Assembly: GCA_021432635.1 (NCBI GenBank)
Contig: MU270028.1
Coordinates: forward strand, 606,420-670,419
DNA: 64,000 nucleotides
From: Thozetella sp. PMI_491
Lineage: Eukaryota > Ascomycota > Sordariomycetes > Chaetosphaeriales > Chaetosphaeriaceae
Direction: 5' to 3'
The position numbers were made by a program, and so were the translations under genes. Positions 24,963-37,363 of this stretch are shown here, in pieces; position 1 is the first letter of the stretch; each line of letters begins with the position of its first letter. The notes beneath the pieces are model-generated. The model ran no database searches and had not been told where the DNA came from. It saw only the letters and a list, made by a program, of their open reading frames with translations.

Positions 24963-26482
24963 ATGCTATACTTCACTAAAAAACCTGAGTCGGCGGCTGG
25001 GCCAGCGGCTGTCATTGAAGACAAAGTTATTAGAATGCATTTTTTCGATGACGGGCCGCTTTGGCGGGCCTTTATCCTGTATTCGCTGTTTGTTTTTGAT
25101 GATGTCCTTGATGCCGACAAACTGTACGAAAGCCTAGAGCGTCTCGTCCGGAGAGACGGGTGGTGCAAACTCGGAGCCCGGCTGAGACGCAACGTGAGAA
25201 ACAAATCTTACGAACGGTCCGAGAAGGCTGCTAATTTACCTCGACTAACGAACAGAAAAAAGGCAATCTTGAATATCACATCCCTCAAGCCTACTCTCTC
25301 GACCGCCCCGCCCTCGCATATACCCACGTACAGCATCCAATATTAACGGCTGATCACCCCCTAGCTAGTGCAATACCACTCCCTAGCACTCGACCTGCCG
25401 TAGTTTGCCATCCTGACGACTTTCACGAGCTGATGAAGCCACCGGGCGCACCGTTGAAGTTAGAAGATTACATTAACTCGGACCGTCCCCAGCTAGGCTT
25501 GCATATTGTCTCGTTCCTAGATGCAACACTCGTCACACTCTACTGGCCCCATACGCTATTTGACGCCCAGGGTAAGCGTGCGGTGCTAGACGCGTGGATC
25601 TTGATGGTGCAGGGGCGAGACGACGAGGTTCGTCCGCCTTGCAACGCCGATGAGGACACCTTTGCGACACTAGGCACCAACCCAACGGAGCAACATAAAC
25701 TTGTAGAACACCGAATGGGTACATTTGGCCTGGTGGGATATGTCCTAGGACAAGTGGGTGAGCTGTTTCGGAAGCAGGAGACGCGCATGGTATGCGTGCC
25801 ACGGGCGTTCCTAGAGCAGCTTCGTGAGACGTCGCTTGCAGACCGCGCAGCTGCCGGCGAAGACCCGTTCGTGAGCGAAGGAGATGTCCTTTGCGCATGG
25901 TGGACGCGATTCGCGATTGCACACCTGCCGACCAATTCGACACAGACGGTGATGTTCAACAATGCGTACTGCGTGCGCAAGGTTCTCACACCAGATATAA
26001 TCCCGGCGGAGAGGACTTATTTATCCAATGCCATCGGGTTCATCAATATGCTCGTGCCGGTACAAGACATCGTCTCAAAGCCGATTAGTTGGCTGGCAGG
26101 CCAGTACCGAAAAGCTATCGTCGAGTTGGGCACGCGGGAGCAGGTGGAGGCCTTCTACGGCATGGTCCGCGAGTCGGCCGCCAAGCTTCCCCCGTTCTTC
26201 GGGGACCGCGCTATGCACATGCTAACTTTCTCAAATTGGACCAAAGCTCGACTCTTCGAGGTCGACTTTTCGGCTGCTGTTGTCCGAAGAGGCAACTCGG
26301 AGGTGCAGGTGGCTGAAATGATTGGGCGGCCTCGGTATATCCAGAATAACCAATTTGGTCTCACCTTGCCCAATGCATTCCCTATCATCGGCAAGGACAA
26401 TAACGGTAACTACTGGCTCTCAGGTTACATGAACAAAGGCCATTGGGATAAGATTGAAGAACTGCTCGCCGGACTGCAGTAG
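24963..26482 (+). CDS. BAHD-type acyltransferase (transferase family), 485 aa
   Basis: Exons are 24963-25193 and 25256-26482 (62-nt intron with a CTAAC branch point), 486 codons with stop. The catalytic HxxxD is present as HTLFD (His about residue 176, Asp about 180). A DFSAAV block near the C-terminus stands where the structural DFGWG motif lies in BAHD enzymes. The N-terminal domain carries HFFDDGPLWRAFILYSLF and LGARLRRN, joined after splicing to KKGNLEYHIPQAYSLDRP. Such enzymes move an acyl group from CoA to an alcohol or amine; many fungal copies tailor secondary metabolites or detoxify them. The ATG at 24963 is the first in frame. A small upstream exon is possible. There is no signal peptide and the protein is intact. 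Confidence 0.82.
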
Positions 26483-27218
26483 AAGTCGGCTCCTCATTTC
26501 CATTGCTATCATGGTGTAGTCAAGGTGGCAAAAGAAAGTTTCGTTATTGCCATGTACGGCTAGCAACATCCCTGGCATCTTGATAGTTCAATTGCATGAT
26601 TAGTGCAGGCAGCTCTTCTTCCAGAGCCCATGTGCGCCTCGTGCTGGTGTTCCTTCAAATCCACATCTCTCAGACTCTGCAAAGCATTTGGCAGCGAGCG
26701 ACATCTATTGACTATTAGAATCGCCTATTCCTTAACCTCATCCGACGTATCTGCACTGCTACAACGACTTGACGAAATTTTGAGCGCTTGTGAAGGACAG
26801 CAAGGATCCACTACATCTAACCACCCAGAGAGCAAGTTGCTTTGGAGGTGCTTTTTCGATTAGCGCTCGTTCGGCGCTCCGAGCCGAGGATAAGGCACAC
26901 CGAACCGACTATGGTCGGGGCCGCGAGAACACATAACACAAATAGACCAATCATGGAATATGGTATGCTCTTTCGGCGCTTCGAGCTGAGGAGGAGAAAG
27001 CTAGATCGGGTCGGCTCGGAGTTTCGAAAATGTTTGCTAGTGTCCAACTAGACCTAGGTCGGACGACCGACAGGTGGCTACGCTTAGCTGCAATAAATGA
27101 GAGCGTTTTCAGTAGATAAATAAATACATTTCATAGGGAGTCTGATCAACTATTTCGAAGTGGGGTGTAACTCGAATGCTTTACATACAATCGTTGTCAA
27201 TCTACTTGCACCGAAGGC
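26483..27218. other. Intergenic with a degenerate GC-rich repeat
   Basis: The 26853-27070 part holds a diverged repeat, described separately. The remainder shows no gene. The last 100 bases are AT-rich and probably carry the sulfatase promoter. Confidence 0.45.
26853..27070. repeat. Degenerate CGGCGC/GCTCGG-type repeat
   Basis: GTTCGGCGCTCCGAGCCGAG recurs in altered form about 80 bp on as TTTCGGCGCTTCGAGCTGAG, and both are followed by sequence rich in CCGA/TCGG. Similar wording (TCGGCGCTCCGAG) reappears at 29376-29390, and GCTCGG-rich tandem units lie at about 32200-32270. This looks like remnants of a small repeat family. No terminal inverted repeats were established. Confidence 0.4.
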
Positions 27219-29050
27219 ATGTCTCAGTCAACTCAGCCAGAGCGGGCCTACGAAGGCCACATCCAGACCCAGATAGAATCAGAAAACCCTAATCTTCGGG
27301 CTATTGATAGTACTGCGAAGAGACCTAACTTGGTTATTTTCATGCCAGACCAACTACGGTATGACGCATTAGGATTTACCGGGAACAAGGTGATCAAGAC
27401 ACCGAATCTTGATGCGTTTGCGAAAAGATCGGCCACATTCACGAACTGTTTCGCTCAGGCCAGTGTAGGGATACCTACTGACTATGCCACCGTCCACATA
27501 TAAGCTATTTTGAGGCACTGATATTATCCAGGTCTGCGCCCAGTCTCGTTGTTCTATGTTTCTGGGCCAATATCCACACATCTCGGGGCATCGTTCACTG
27601 GATACCCTCATCCAGTTGTGGGAGAGCGATATGTTCAAAGGCCTCAAGGAAGGTAAGAAAATGGAGCGCAGTACGGGCTCTATGCCGGCTAATACTCTTC
27701 CAGCCGGATACCACGTGGCGCACCTGAGCCCGCGTGGCCACATGTACGCTGATGCTGCTGTTACGGAACAGCGTGTTCATGAGTACGGGTTTCTTGTAGA
27801 GCCTGGTTCCAAGAATCCGTGGCGTGCTGCTGAGAAAATTTCATCTGTTGATAAGGCCTGGGCACGACTATTCTACCTTGGAGAGCGCGAGCTCGAGGCA
27901 GGGTTTGACTTCGACGAGGCAGTCACACGCGGTGCCGTTGAATGGCTGCACAACCCCGCCGAGGAACCTTTCTGTCTCTTCCTGCCTCTTATATGGCCTC
28001 ATTGCCCGTTCGAAGTTGAAGAGCCGTACTTTTCTATGTACGACAGGTCTCAAATGCCCGAGCCGGTGTCTCTTGAGTCGAAAACAGGCTATGAGCCGAT
28101 GTACATGAAGGCGATTCGAGATGAATATGGGATAACTGGCACAACTAAGGAGATGTGGGCTGAGGTGTCAGCTACATATTACGGTATGATTACTCGTCTG
28201 GTGAGCACCTTATCCCGTACTCACTGAGCTTTCACTTATGGGTTCGGACTAGGACGATCAATTCGGACGGATAATGAAGGCAATTGGTGACAACGGCCTC
28301 TGGGATAGCACAGTCACCATGTTCTTCACGGATCATGGCGAATACCTCGGGGATCACGGGCTTATTGAGAAATGGCCATCTGGATTGAGCGAGCCACTTG
28401 TCAAAGAGCCTCTTGTAATTGGTATGATTCATATCCAGCTCTGCTACTACAGGATACTGACCCGTGTAGGTGGCGGTGGGATCCCAGAAGGGGTGGTTGT
28501 TGATGAGATGACTGAAATGGTGGATCTCCTGCCTACCGTTTTTGAGCTTTGCGCGGTGAAAGAGACATTCCCACACAACGGGAAGTCTTTGATGCCGCTT
28601 ATCAATAAGGCGCCTGGCTATCAACACAAGGAATTTGCCTTTTCCGAAGGGGGATTCTTGCTTGATGAAGAGTGGTTGCTGGAGCGGGCGAGATTTCCCT
28701 ACGATCTCAAGGCTAGTCTTCAGCATGAGAGGACTGAAATTGTCGGCAAAGCCACTGCTTGCCGCGACCACGACTGGACATACATCCACCGCTTGTATGA
28801 ACAGGCGGAACTCTACAACCGGAAACAGGATCCGGGCGAGCGGCACAATCTTTCTGGTAAGCCTCAGTATGCTCATATTGAGGCAAAGTACCGCGAGGTT
28901 GTATTTCGGTGGTTAGTCGAGACTGCGGATTTGATGTCTTGGAAAAGAGACTTTTTCTTTGGGCCGAACTCCAAGATATCGTACCCCACGCCGATGGAAC
29001 AGCTTGCAAGGCGGAAGGAGGAGCCACTGGACCATCCGTTCAGACAGTAA
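27219..29050 (+). CDS. Sulfatase (choline-sulfatase/arylsulfatase-like), 537 aa
   Basis: Exons are 27219-27464, 27532-27652, 27704-28200, 28253-28421 and 28470-29050, 538 codons with stop; introns are 67, 51, 52 and 48 nt. Sulfatases hydrolyse sulfate esters with a calcium ion and a formylglycine made from Cys or Ser. The signature VCAQSRCSMF, restored exactly by the first splice, supplies Cys84. The CxPSR consensus reads CAQSR here, as in some fungal choline-sulfatase-like enzymes. Metal-site blocks are FMPDQLRYDA (Asp44, Gln45) and FFTDHGEYLGDHG (about residue 315). There is no signal peptide, so it is probably intracellular. The fourth intron (48 nt) has no stop and is in phase, so retention would add 16 residues inside VIGGGGIPEG. 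It may pair with the MFS gene 556 bp downstream. Confidence 0.88.
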
Positions 29051-29606
29051 GATCCAATGGGATTCTACGGAAGGTAGAACAATTTGGGCACTTTGGTGTA
29101 AATTACAACCCGGTTAGCTAAATTGAATTGACTTGTTGCCCGGTTCAATTACTCGGCACAGATGGATGAACCCTCAGGCGTCCTTGTCGGTGAATCAACA
29201 AAATAATGTCCGAGATTGAAATTTGAGTCATGGATGCTAATACTAATTATCATGTCGCGCGAGACCAGTGTTGAGGCCATCGGCGGTTGTTGGCTCAAAA
29301 GAATGGCTCGGCTCGGATTGGATTGAAATCGCAATTGGCATGCATGGGCCCCTGGAAGTTCCTGCCCGACTGAATGTCGGCGCTCCGAGTCCCCTCAACC
29401 GAGCCGGAGAGCTAGTCGCAAGTCCTAGTGGCCCAAGAAATTAGTTGAACCCGGGCTAGCTTCGAGAGAACATTCTTCTTTCTACCCCGACCCAAAAAGC
29501 CGCCCAGCAGTCAACTACAAATATTCATATCGCGGCACAATGCAAGGCTGCCAGACATCGAAAGAGCCGTTATTTTAGAATATTCAACCCTCCAAATAAC
29601 TACACT
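29051..29606. other. Intergenic between sulfatase and MFS gene
   Basis: Contains a short stretch (about 29270-29420) with GCTCGGCTCGG and TCGGCGCTCCGAG resembling the repeat at 26853-27070. No gene is seen. Confidence 0.45.
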
Positions 29607-31591
29607 ATGGACGCCAAAGCGAACGCTTCCCATGTCGAGATTTGTCCTGAGTCCGCAGGCCCGCCCAATCACGCGCAAAATGTCACCGGAACGGTCCGAA
29701 TCACCGATGAGGAGACAGTGTTCTTGATACCAGCTCCAACAGCGGATCCACGAGGTATGTCGACTTCGGCCAGTCGGATGATGTTGCTGTCAACCAATAT
29801 ACTGAATAAACTGGAATCAGATCCACTAAATATGATGCGATCTCGAAAAATCATTTTCGTCGTTATTGTGTCTCTATGTAAGCCTGATTCGAGTCACGCT
29901 TGTTTTGCATAGGAAAAAGAGGAGAGAAGAAAAGAAGCTGCCACCTTGGACGATACCAATCATCATACCTGCGCGTTGCTAATTACTAGCCAACGCACAG
30001 ATGCTTCAGTCGCCGGCTCCATGATATCGGGCTTCGGCAGCCTGTTGCCATTCTACCGCCCCGACTATGCGAAATCAGGCATCAGTGCTGCACAAATCTC
30101 GCAGCTGGTATCGTACCCTCCGCTCTTCATGGGAATTGGGAATCTCATCTTTGTCCCTCTTGCTGCTGCAATCGGGCGCCGGCCTGTTTTCCTCCTGGTG
30201 GCGATGATTACCATCCTCGGCGGATTTCTCTGCGCGTTTTCCACTAACTGGGCGTTCCATAATGGAGCTCGTATGGTCTTGGGTCTCGGGGCTGGGCTCG
30301 GGGAGGCCTTGATCCCCATGATGGTGGCGGTACGAAAACTTCTATCCTCTGGTCAACGAAGATGCCTAACGAATGTCACAACAGGATATTCACTTTCTCC
30401 ATGAAAGATCAACTTCATTAATGTGGCAGTCGGGCATACAAGGGGTGGTTTCCACCGTTTTGGTGCTCTGTGCATCACCTATCGCCGGCGCCGTTGGGCC
30501 TCAGAGATGGTATATAATAGTACGCTCTTCTCCCATGCTCAGTGACATCGCTGTCGAGAGACTACAATGATAATATAGCTAACCGTGGCCAAAATAGGGC
30601 TCTAGCCTTATGTGCATGGTTCTTCTAGCCGGCATCTTCCTCATTCCCGAGAGCAAATATCCCAGGACACAACAATCAACTATTGGTATTGACCCTAACG
30701 GGGTTGGAAAGGCGGGTCAACAAAGCCCAATGATGATTACTTTGGATAATCGACCCCCATTTGATACAGTTCACTTTGCGCCTCGTACTCTATGGTCTGA
30801 CATGCGTCTGATGTCACATCCAGCGGAGTGGCAGGAAATAGCGAATGTGTGGCTAGTAAGTATTTTTGGGAACCTAGCTTTATACTGTGTTAAGATGACC
30901 CTTGAAGGAACTAACATCGACTACATAGAAAATGGCAAAGATATTTTTCTCGCCCGTCGTATTCTGGGCATTTACTCTCAACGGGGCAGCGCTGGGTGCA
31001 ATGATCTCTATCAGTGCTACTCAAGCCTCGGTTGTCATTGCCCCTCCGTACAGCTGGTCTGCAAACGCCGTCTCGTTTCTTAACGCGGGCCAGATCATTG
31101 TCGCCTTCATTGCAGTGCCTCTATTGGGCTATGGCTCTGATGCGATCATCAAGATGCGTGCTAAGCGAAATGGAGGTATTCACGAACCAGAGAGCCGCCT
31201 ATTGCCGTTGATTATACCACTTGTCTTTGGCATTATAGCTCTCATTGTCTATGGCTGTGCCGGCTCATTTCCCAGAAAGGTTCACTGGATTGCCGTTGTC
31301 CTCGCTGTTCCAACAGATTTCTTCTCCTTTGTTGGGTGCAATATCGTTGCAATTACATACCTTTTGGATTCCTTTCCTAACTTCGCAGCCCCCATCCTGA
31401 TTCTCATAACGGCTGTGCGGGGCTTCGTTGGCTTTGGCTTTAGCTATATCGTGACAGATTTTGTGGCCAGGGCTGGATACATAGGGTGTTTTGGAACCTA
31501 TGCGGGTATTAATTTTGCTCTTGGTATCGTTGGAGCCGTTATATTCTTTACGGGGAAGCGTCTCCGGGCGTTTACAGCCAAGTACATTTGA
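29607..31591 (+). CDS. MFS transporter (DHA1-like), 529 aa, six exons
   Basis: Exons are 29607-29754, 29821-29877, 30001-30329, 30385-30519, 30598-30855 and 30929-31591, 530 codons with stop; introns are 66, 123, 55, 78 and 73 nt. Twelve TM segments are expected. Visible are SRKIIFVVIVSLYASVAGSM (TM1), the loop 2-3 block PLAAAIGRRPVFLL, RMVLGLGAGLGEALIP (TM4), the TM5-6 loop DIHFLHERSTSL and LIPESKYPR after TM6. The second half starts in exon 6 with FFSPVVFWAFTLNGAALGAM. The protein is likely in the plasma membrane and moves small organic molecules by proton coupling. Its place directly after the sulfatase on the same strand suggests uptake of a sulfate ester or export of the product, but this is inference. 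No lesions are seen. Confidence 0.85.
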
Positions 31592-32589
31592 GATTACTGT
31601 ATCTAAATGCCAAGGCAATTGTTTGTCGCGCGAGATGGCTATTAAATTCTATTTTAGCAAGAAGTAATATGAGAGCCTACAAGCATTGCCCGAGTATACC
31701 TCAGCGGCTGAAAAAAGGGTGATAGAATCCTATCCGAAGCGCTACCCCAACCCAGTATCCTCCCAGTAAGAATAGTTTCTAGCTGCCCTGGCATTTGCAC
31801 TACCTGGTAAAGTCCCAATCATATAGACCAAGTTTGCAGACCTTTGTAATCATGGTAAGTTTGGGATTCACAAGATCAATATCGATTGCTTTCAGTCCGT
31901 TACCTGTTAGCTTGCTTTACACTCTCCTAACAATAGGCCATCCTCAACTTTACAAGGTCTACTCTCCATATCTGTGCAGTATCTCTTATTGACCACAACA
32001 ATGCATATCTCTAGAGCTCTTGTCACTGATTTTGTGAGGATACCTAATAAAAATAATAGTTGGCTTTCGTTTCCTGACTCATGTTCTACTGCGATTCCCG
32101 GTTTCGCTCACTCCTCACCTGGGTGCGTTGCCGTCTCCTCCAAAAACGGCAGGGGTCGAGGAATTCATTCCGGCTAGCTGTAGCTATGCTTGGCGGGCCC
32201 TGATGGCCGACAGGCTCGGATGGCCGACAGGCTCGGATGGCCGAGAAGCTCGGATGGCCGAACCGAACGTGAGATCCACAGTACCTCAAATTGCCGACCC
32301 GAAGTCGGCCGAAAGATGGGAGTATGCACCAACAAACGCTCTACGTGCTGAGTGAATAAAACGACTGGTTTTTCTCCGTGCTACAGCCTTGAAGACGATT
32401 TTTCTTCAAGGAATTTCTACTTGTTGCGAGCGCAGGCTAGTCTTGGGATTCGATTTATAATGCTTTGAATCGGGCCAGAGTTGTTTGCAGTCGAGCTTAA
32501 GCATGGTCCTAGTCAAAGAGCAGGTTGGGAAGGTGCTGGATGCCTACCTGGTATTTTATCCGCTTGTAATACATACAGGCTATATATCA
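31592..32589. other. Intergenic between converging genes, with a 17-bp tandem repeat
   Basis: The MFS gene ends at 31591 and the minus-strand regulator ends at 32590, so this is a 3'-3' space. Apart from the tandem repeat at 32209-32259 and nearby GC-rich sequence, nothing is recognised. Confidence 0.5.
32209..32259. repeat. 17-bp tandem repeat, three copies
   Basis: The unit GACAGGCTCGGATGGCC occurs three times head to tail; the third copy starts GAGAAG. It is flanked by further GATGGCC and CCGAACCGA sequence. It is related in wording to the GCTCGG-rich pieces around the sulfatase and MFS genes. Confidence 0.85.
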
Positions 32590-34891
32590 TCAATCCTCTG
32601 GCCAAGCAAACATATAGTCTTCAATTAAAATGTCCGAGCCAAGTAATCTCCACACCTCTTCCTGCGACATTCTTTCCGTGAGGTCAAGGACTGATTGGCC
32701 AGAGGCAGTTAAGAGACTGTGGTTTTCTCTGTGGGCACCGCCGTCCATAGACATACTTGGGGGCGCCGCTTCGGCTAGGGATATCGGGTAGGTTGTAGGG
32801 AACCGAGGACCGCTAGAGCTACGGCCAAACACAGCGCACGCCTGTTCTCGAAGTTTGATGATACCGTCAACAAACCCCTCGGCAACGCGTTTCTTGCGGT
32901 ATTGAGTCTCGATTTGCTCCGCTGTGCTAAGAAGCAGCTCGAGGTCTGAAGATACGGTTCGCTTCCAGGGGTTCTTTAGAAGGGATAATAAAAGAACCAT
33001 GATCGCCACGAACGCTTGTGTCTGGGTGAATATGTGCGATGTTATGTTGTTATCCGCGAGATCAAGAACTTGACGCGCGATGATACGAGCCGACTCAACG
33101 CAAGAACTAGGGCTTTGCAGCAGACGGGCAGTGAATGGAACTGCATCTGCACGCTTCATCACCTCTGTTACGTACGACTCGCCAGGAAACATCAGCGACG
33201 CTCGGAGTAGGGCAATCCGAGCCTATATCACACTATCAGCGTTACTTTGCTGGAGGCGATTCCGAACCCCATAGTTTGTTAAGGGAGGCTAGCACTCTCA
33301 CCTGATAAAAGTGCATCGATAGAAAGCCACATATATGCCGATGTTCGGTATCTTCTCCAATGGAGAGCACTTCACCTCCTGGCTTCATTTGTTCCGGGAC
33401 CGACCTAGCCCAGTCATCCAGATCGCAATCCAACTTTCCGATGTCGCATAACAGCACGGCGCTGGTCTCTTTCTTTTGGTAAACATTTTCGCTTATTTGG
33501 CCAATAATCCTCGCCAATGCTACCCACGCTGTAAAATAATCCCGGGGTTCCGACTTAGCTGGCATCCCGGTAAGGGGAGCATGCTCGGGTCGGTGATCCA
33601 GGGTAGCCGACGGTCGGCCGGTCTCAAGCTCCATGAGCTTCTCCAAGGCATAGCAGGACAGCCACAACCTTGTCTGGAGAGCCGGAAGGGGGGCTGTATA
33701 CCCATGATCAGAAGGGCTGCCCAATGCCGACTGTTGTTCCGAGGAATGTAGTCGATGCAGCCCGATCGAATGACACACTCGAATTGCCTGACCGAGAGCT
33801 TGCCAAGCCTGGCCGCCACGACCTCTCCCTCGCTGCGCGACTGCGAGTAGAAATAGCGCCTGGGCCGTGCTCATGTAGGGGAGGCCAATCAAATGGGCGT
33901 ATAAGCTATGAGCAGCCGCGAGAAATGAGGTTCCTCTCTCAGTGATTTCGCCAGCCTCGTCAGCCGCAATAGAAAGGACAGCATAGAGGCAGGCTAGTGT
34001 TGGCGCATCTGTAGAGGTGACAGCCTCCCGGAGACCACCTGTTGTAGAATCCTGAATAGACTGGAAGTGCACGAGGCTGCTCCTAAAGGAAGCCTCATCT
34101 AGGACGGGGAAAAGGGGCCAAATCCGAGAGAAGAATGCCGACACGAGTTGCTCCGAAATATCACCAGGTGGCAGGTCGGGGAGTTGGAATGCGATTGGAA
34201 GTTGAAATTCCTCGACATGGTGCATTGCGTGACGGAAGAGCTGACTAACCGGCTGCACCCCATACTTTATAAGATACAAGTCGGCAAATATAGCGAGACT
34301 CTGAAGACTACTAGCCCCCACATACTATACGAATGTAAGTTGCTTCTCCCCTTCAAGTAAACGGGATATTTATGGTTGTTTTAAGCTTATAAGCCCCAGA
34401 ACACCAACCTTTACTTTGCTAGAGCTTTCATTGCTGTTCAGAACAACTTCTGGGTCCCGAATTGCTTCTATAGCTGTTGGCTGGGCGGCGACGTCATTTT
34501 GATCGTTACAATCCCGATAAGCTCGTGACACCCACGATGTGAAGGTTTGGGCTTTCCGGCCATCCGAAGATCCCAACCCGGGCGGCGGCACTAGTTCTAA
34601 TAAGCTAGCATTGTCGTCGCATCGAAGTCGGCCAGACTGTGTTGATTGCGAACCTGGGCTCGGTGTCGGTGTCATGGGGCTGGCGAGCGCGTTTTCCTGG
34701 GCCAATCGCCGAACATTTTGGCTATTATTGGGCCGTCGAAGATCTGTCGTTTCGCAGACATCGCCTCGAACCTCGCAGTTGCGACATTTGGGCTGCATTG
34801 CATCACAGCGGACCTTGCGTTTGCGGCACTGGGTACATGCCAGCGCGAGCCGGACACGTCTCGGATGGGATTCAGCAGGACGGCCATCCAT
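32590..34891 (-). CDS. Zn2Cys6 transcription factor with fungal_trans domain, 712 aa
   Basis: Exons are 34891-34409, 34324-33302 and 33222-32590 (introns 84 and 79 nt), 713 codons with stop. A complete binuclear zinc cluster sits at the N-terminus: Cys19, 22, 29, 36, 39 and 46 in ACTQCRKRKVRCD and PKCRNCEVRGDVC. It is followed by a Ser/Pro-rich linker. The fungal_trans (MHR) region begins in exon 2 with ISEQLVSAFFSRIWPLFPVL and includes QAWQALGQAIRVCHSIGLHR and LSCYALEKLMELETGRPSA. Exon 3 continues with ARIALLRASLMFPGESYVTE. The start is the first ATG with correct spacing to the cluster; the longer upstream frame relies on non-ATG codons. It is a nuclear DNA-binding regulator. Targets are unknown; the sulfatase-MFS pair and the hydrolase upstream are the nearest candidates. 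Confidence 0.9.
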
Positions 34892-36164
34892 AATTGATGT
34901 CAGGTCCGACAGAGCGATAGCGGGAGCGCCGAAAGCCGAACTGTTAATGTGTGCAATAACCAGGGCTCGCGGTCTGCCACTGAAAGTCTGTTGTGGGCTA
35001 TGGTTGACATCTGCGGGCTCGCCAGCTGTCTGTGAGATGTCTTTCGCTTCTGTGAAACGAAATCTCCAACCGAGGGGGGTCCAGTGGCCGGGCCGGAATC
35101 CACTGCCAACCCGAGCAAAGCAGCCGACCCGGACAGCGGGTGTACTAACGGAACACGGAATAAACATTGTATTAGGTCGGGATAGCGTGGAAATCTCGCT
35201 TTACAATGCGGGGTAGTTAGATCTCGGTAGCCTTCTACACCCCTCCCTCAAACTCCACCCCCTCGTCGACTGCCTCGCCGGTCGTCACAAGGCTTCCTCA
35301 TCGGGTGCTAGGCTTGACGCCGTCGGTGCCAAAGAGAGCTCACGTAGATTGCAGGCAACTTGAAATGAAAAGGCGGGCAAAGCTTGCCTCTTATGCTCCT
35401 CTCCGATTGCATGAACGCAGATATATGCGCTGCATTGCACTACAGGCGAATGAGGCAAGTGGTCCCTCTGTTTAGACATGGAGGCCCAGTGCTGGGAACA
35501 AACACGCCCGATTGGTCAATTGCATCACGAGCCTCGGTGAGAATTGACCTTGTTGTCTGACACTAGCCATTTGTACGCAGTCAGTGTGTTCCGGCATCTT
35601 TGGAGCCCCTTAAGCCAAATAACAAGAGTTGCCAAGAAGTCCATAAACAGATAGCTCGATGCACGTTGCTGACATGCCCCTGCGGCTCGACAAAATCTTC
35701 CCAATACGACAGGTCTCGATGCGCTCGCCCAATCATGAAAGAGTGGCTACACGGTAAGATTGTAGGAATTTACATATACTCCAGGTATCAAATCGGGGTG
35801 CTGACCGCTTTCTTCAGCTGTAATACCAGGCTACATGCCAAAAGAGGATGTCTTGCCCGCTGGGCTGCGGGCCGGAGGCAAATCTCATGAGCCAACCGAA
35901 AGCCGCACGCCTCTTCAAACGCATGGAAAATGGGCAATAAGCGGAGAGCCGCCAAGCCTCTTAGTATATCCAAACAATGCACAGAGTCGATGGCATGTCT
36001 TCAGTGTAGCAAGGCTCGGACGGACCTGAGTAAGCCACATAGAAAGAGACGGTGTCCTTCAAGTATAAATCGTGGGAATGTCCCCTCGAAAGTAGGCAGA
36101 AGGGCCAGAGGTCATTCTACTCCAGTTCTGAGTCTTTGTCCTATCCCACAATCTTCCGTTCAAC
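34892..36164. other. Divergent intergenic region, no gene supported
   Basis: It lies between the starts of the regulator (-) and the secreted hydrolase (+), so it carries both promoters. The regulator's frame remains open upstream to about 35167 but without an ATG. No other protein-like frame was recognised. Confidence 0.45.
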
Positions 36165-37103
36165 ATGATGTGGCGTTGCAAATTCGTTGCTTGCGCAGCT
36201 CTGGCTGTTGCTTCGGTCACTTCCGCATTCACGTATGAGCGTCTCGATCGCGAAAAGGCCGTAGGTTGTTGGGTTATCACCTTGATCAGTCATACAGCTA
36301 ACCGACCGTGTAGATGGTCCTGATCCTAGATATCCAGGATGGACTTTCCAGCCTCGTCCATGACTGGCAGCCCCAAATCTTTCGGGACAATCTCATCGGA
36401 CACGCAGCTATAGCAAAAACTTTCGACTTGCCTGTTGTGATCACCACCTCTGTTGACGTTGGTAGGTCACGTAGGGCCTCTATCTCTGTATTGATGAACA
36501 CTAAGAACCGTCAGGTCCGACTGGGCATCTCCTGGGGGAGATCACTCAGATGTTCCCCGGCACCGAGATCATTCACCGCCCGGGTGAAGTGAATGCATAT
36601 GACAACGAAGATGTCCGCAAAGCAATTGCTGCTACCAACCGATCCCAGGTCATTGTAGCCGGTATTCTCACCGATGTTTGTAGGTCTACGTTCCTATTCC
36701 ATCCGCTCTCCACGGAATGTGCGTTCTAACCAACCCCACAGGTGTCGCCTTTGCTGCTCAATCATTGCGCGAAGCCAATTATTCTGTGTGGGCTAATCTG
36801 GAAGCATCGGGCACTAATACCGTCGCCGTCCGAGACGCGGCTAATGCGGTGATGAGAGATGCCGGAGTCCATGTGTAAGTCTGGCCCCTTTGTCGGTGCA
36901 TACTCCTTCGTCTAATAGCATTGTGCAGTGTCTCGTGGTCTGCAATCATGGGAGAGCTCATGCGGGACTGGCGTACGCCACCTGGGGATCATCTATTGGC
37001 GGTTTTTGATAGGTACCGGGCCGAACTTGGCATGATCGCCCGTTCCCACAAGGGAGCGATTCTCAACGGCACAATCGTTCCCGGAGAAGAACTTCTCTCA
37101 TAA
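36165..37103 (+). CDS. Secreted isochorismatase-family hydrolase, 238 aa
   Basis: Exons are 36165-36260, 36314-36461, 36515-36679, 36742-36874 and 36929-37103 (introns 53, 53, 62 and 54 nt), 239 codons with stop. The N-terminus is a signal peptide (MMWRCKFVACAALAVASVTS followed by AFTYERL). The cysteine-hydrolase core shows VLILDIQDGL with the catalytic Asp, then EIIHRPGEVNAYDNED, and VAGILTDVCVAFAAQSL with the catalytic Cys, which is split exactly by intron 3. SYSVWANLEASGT-like sequence and FDRYRAELG complete the fold. Members hydrolyse isochorismate, nicotinamide or related substrates, and secreted fungal copies are mostly uncharacterised. Every splice junction restores family sequence, which makes the model reliable. 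Substrate unknown. Confidence 0.88.
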
Positions 37104-37363
37104 AAAAAGCGACAGATTTCTGACGGACAACAAGTGGTTAGACAATGATGTTTAGCAATAAGCTACCGTGCTGCACTAGTGTCAGGCACAAAGCTGTCGA
37201 GGCACTGCTTATCTAGCAAGGTAGTCTCCAAGGCCAGTAATAAAATCACAAGTTCGCTTCTCTAGCTATCAGAACAATGGGAGGGCAGAAGAATGTGAGA
37301 AGTTGTCTTGCATCCTACAGCTCTACTTTAATGCTACACCGTGATCAAGAACAGTCGCCTTTC

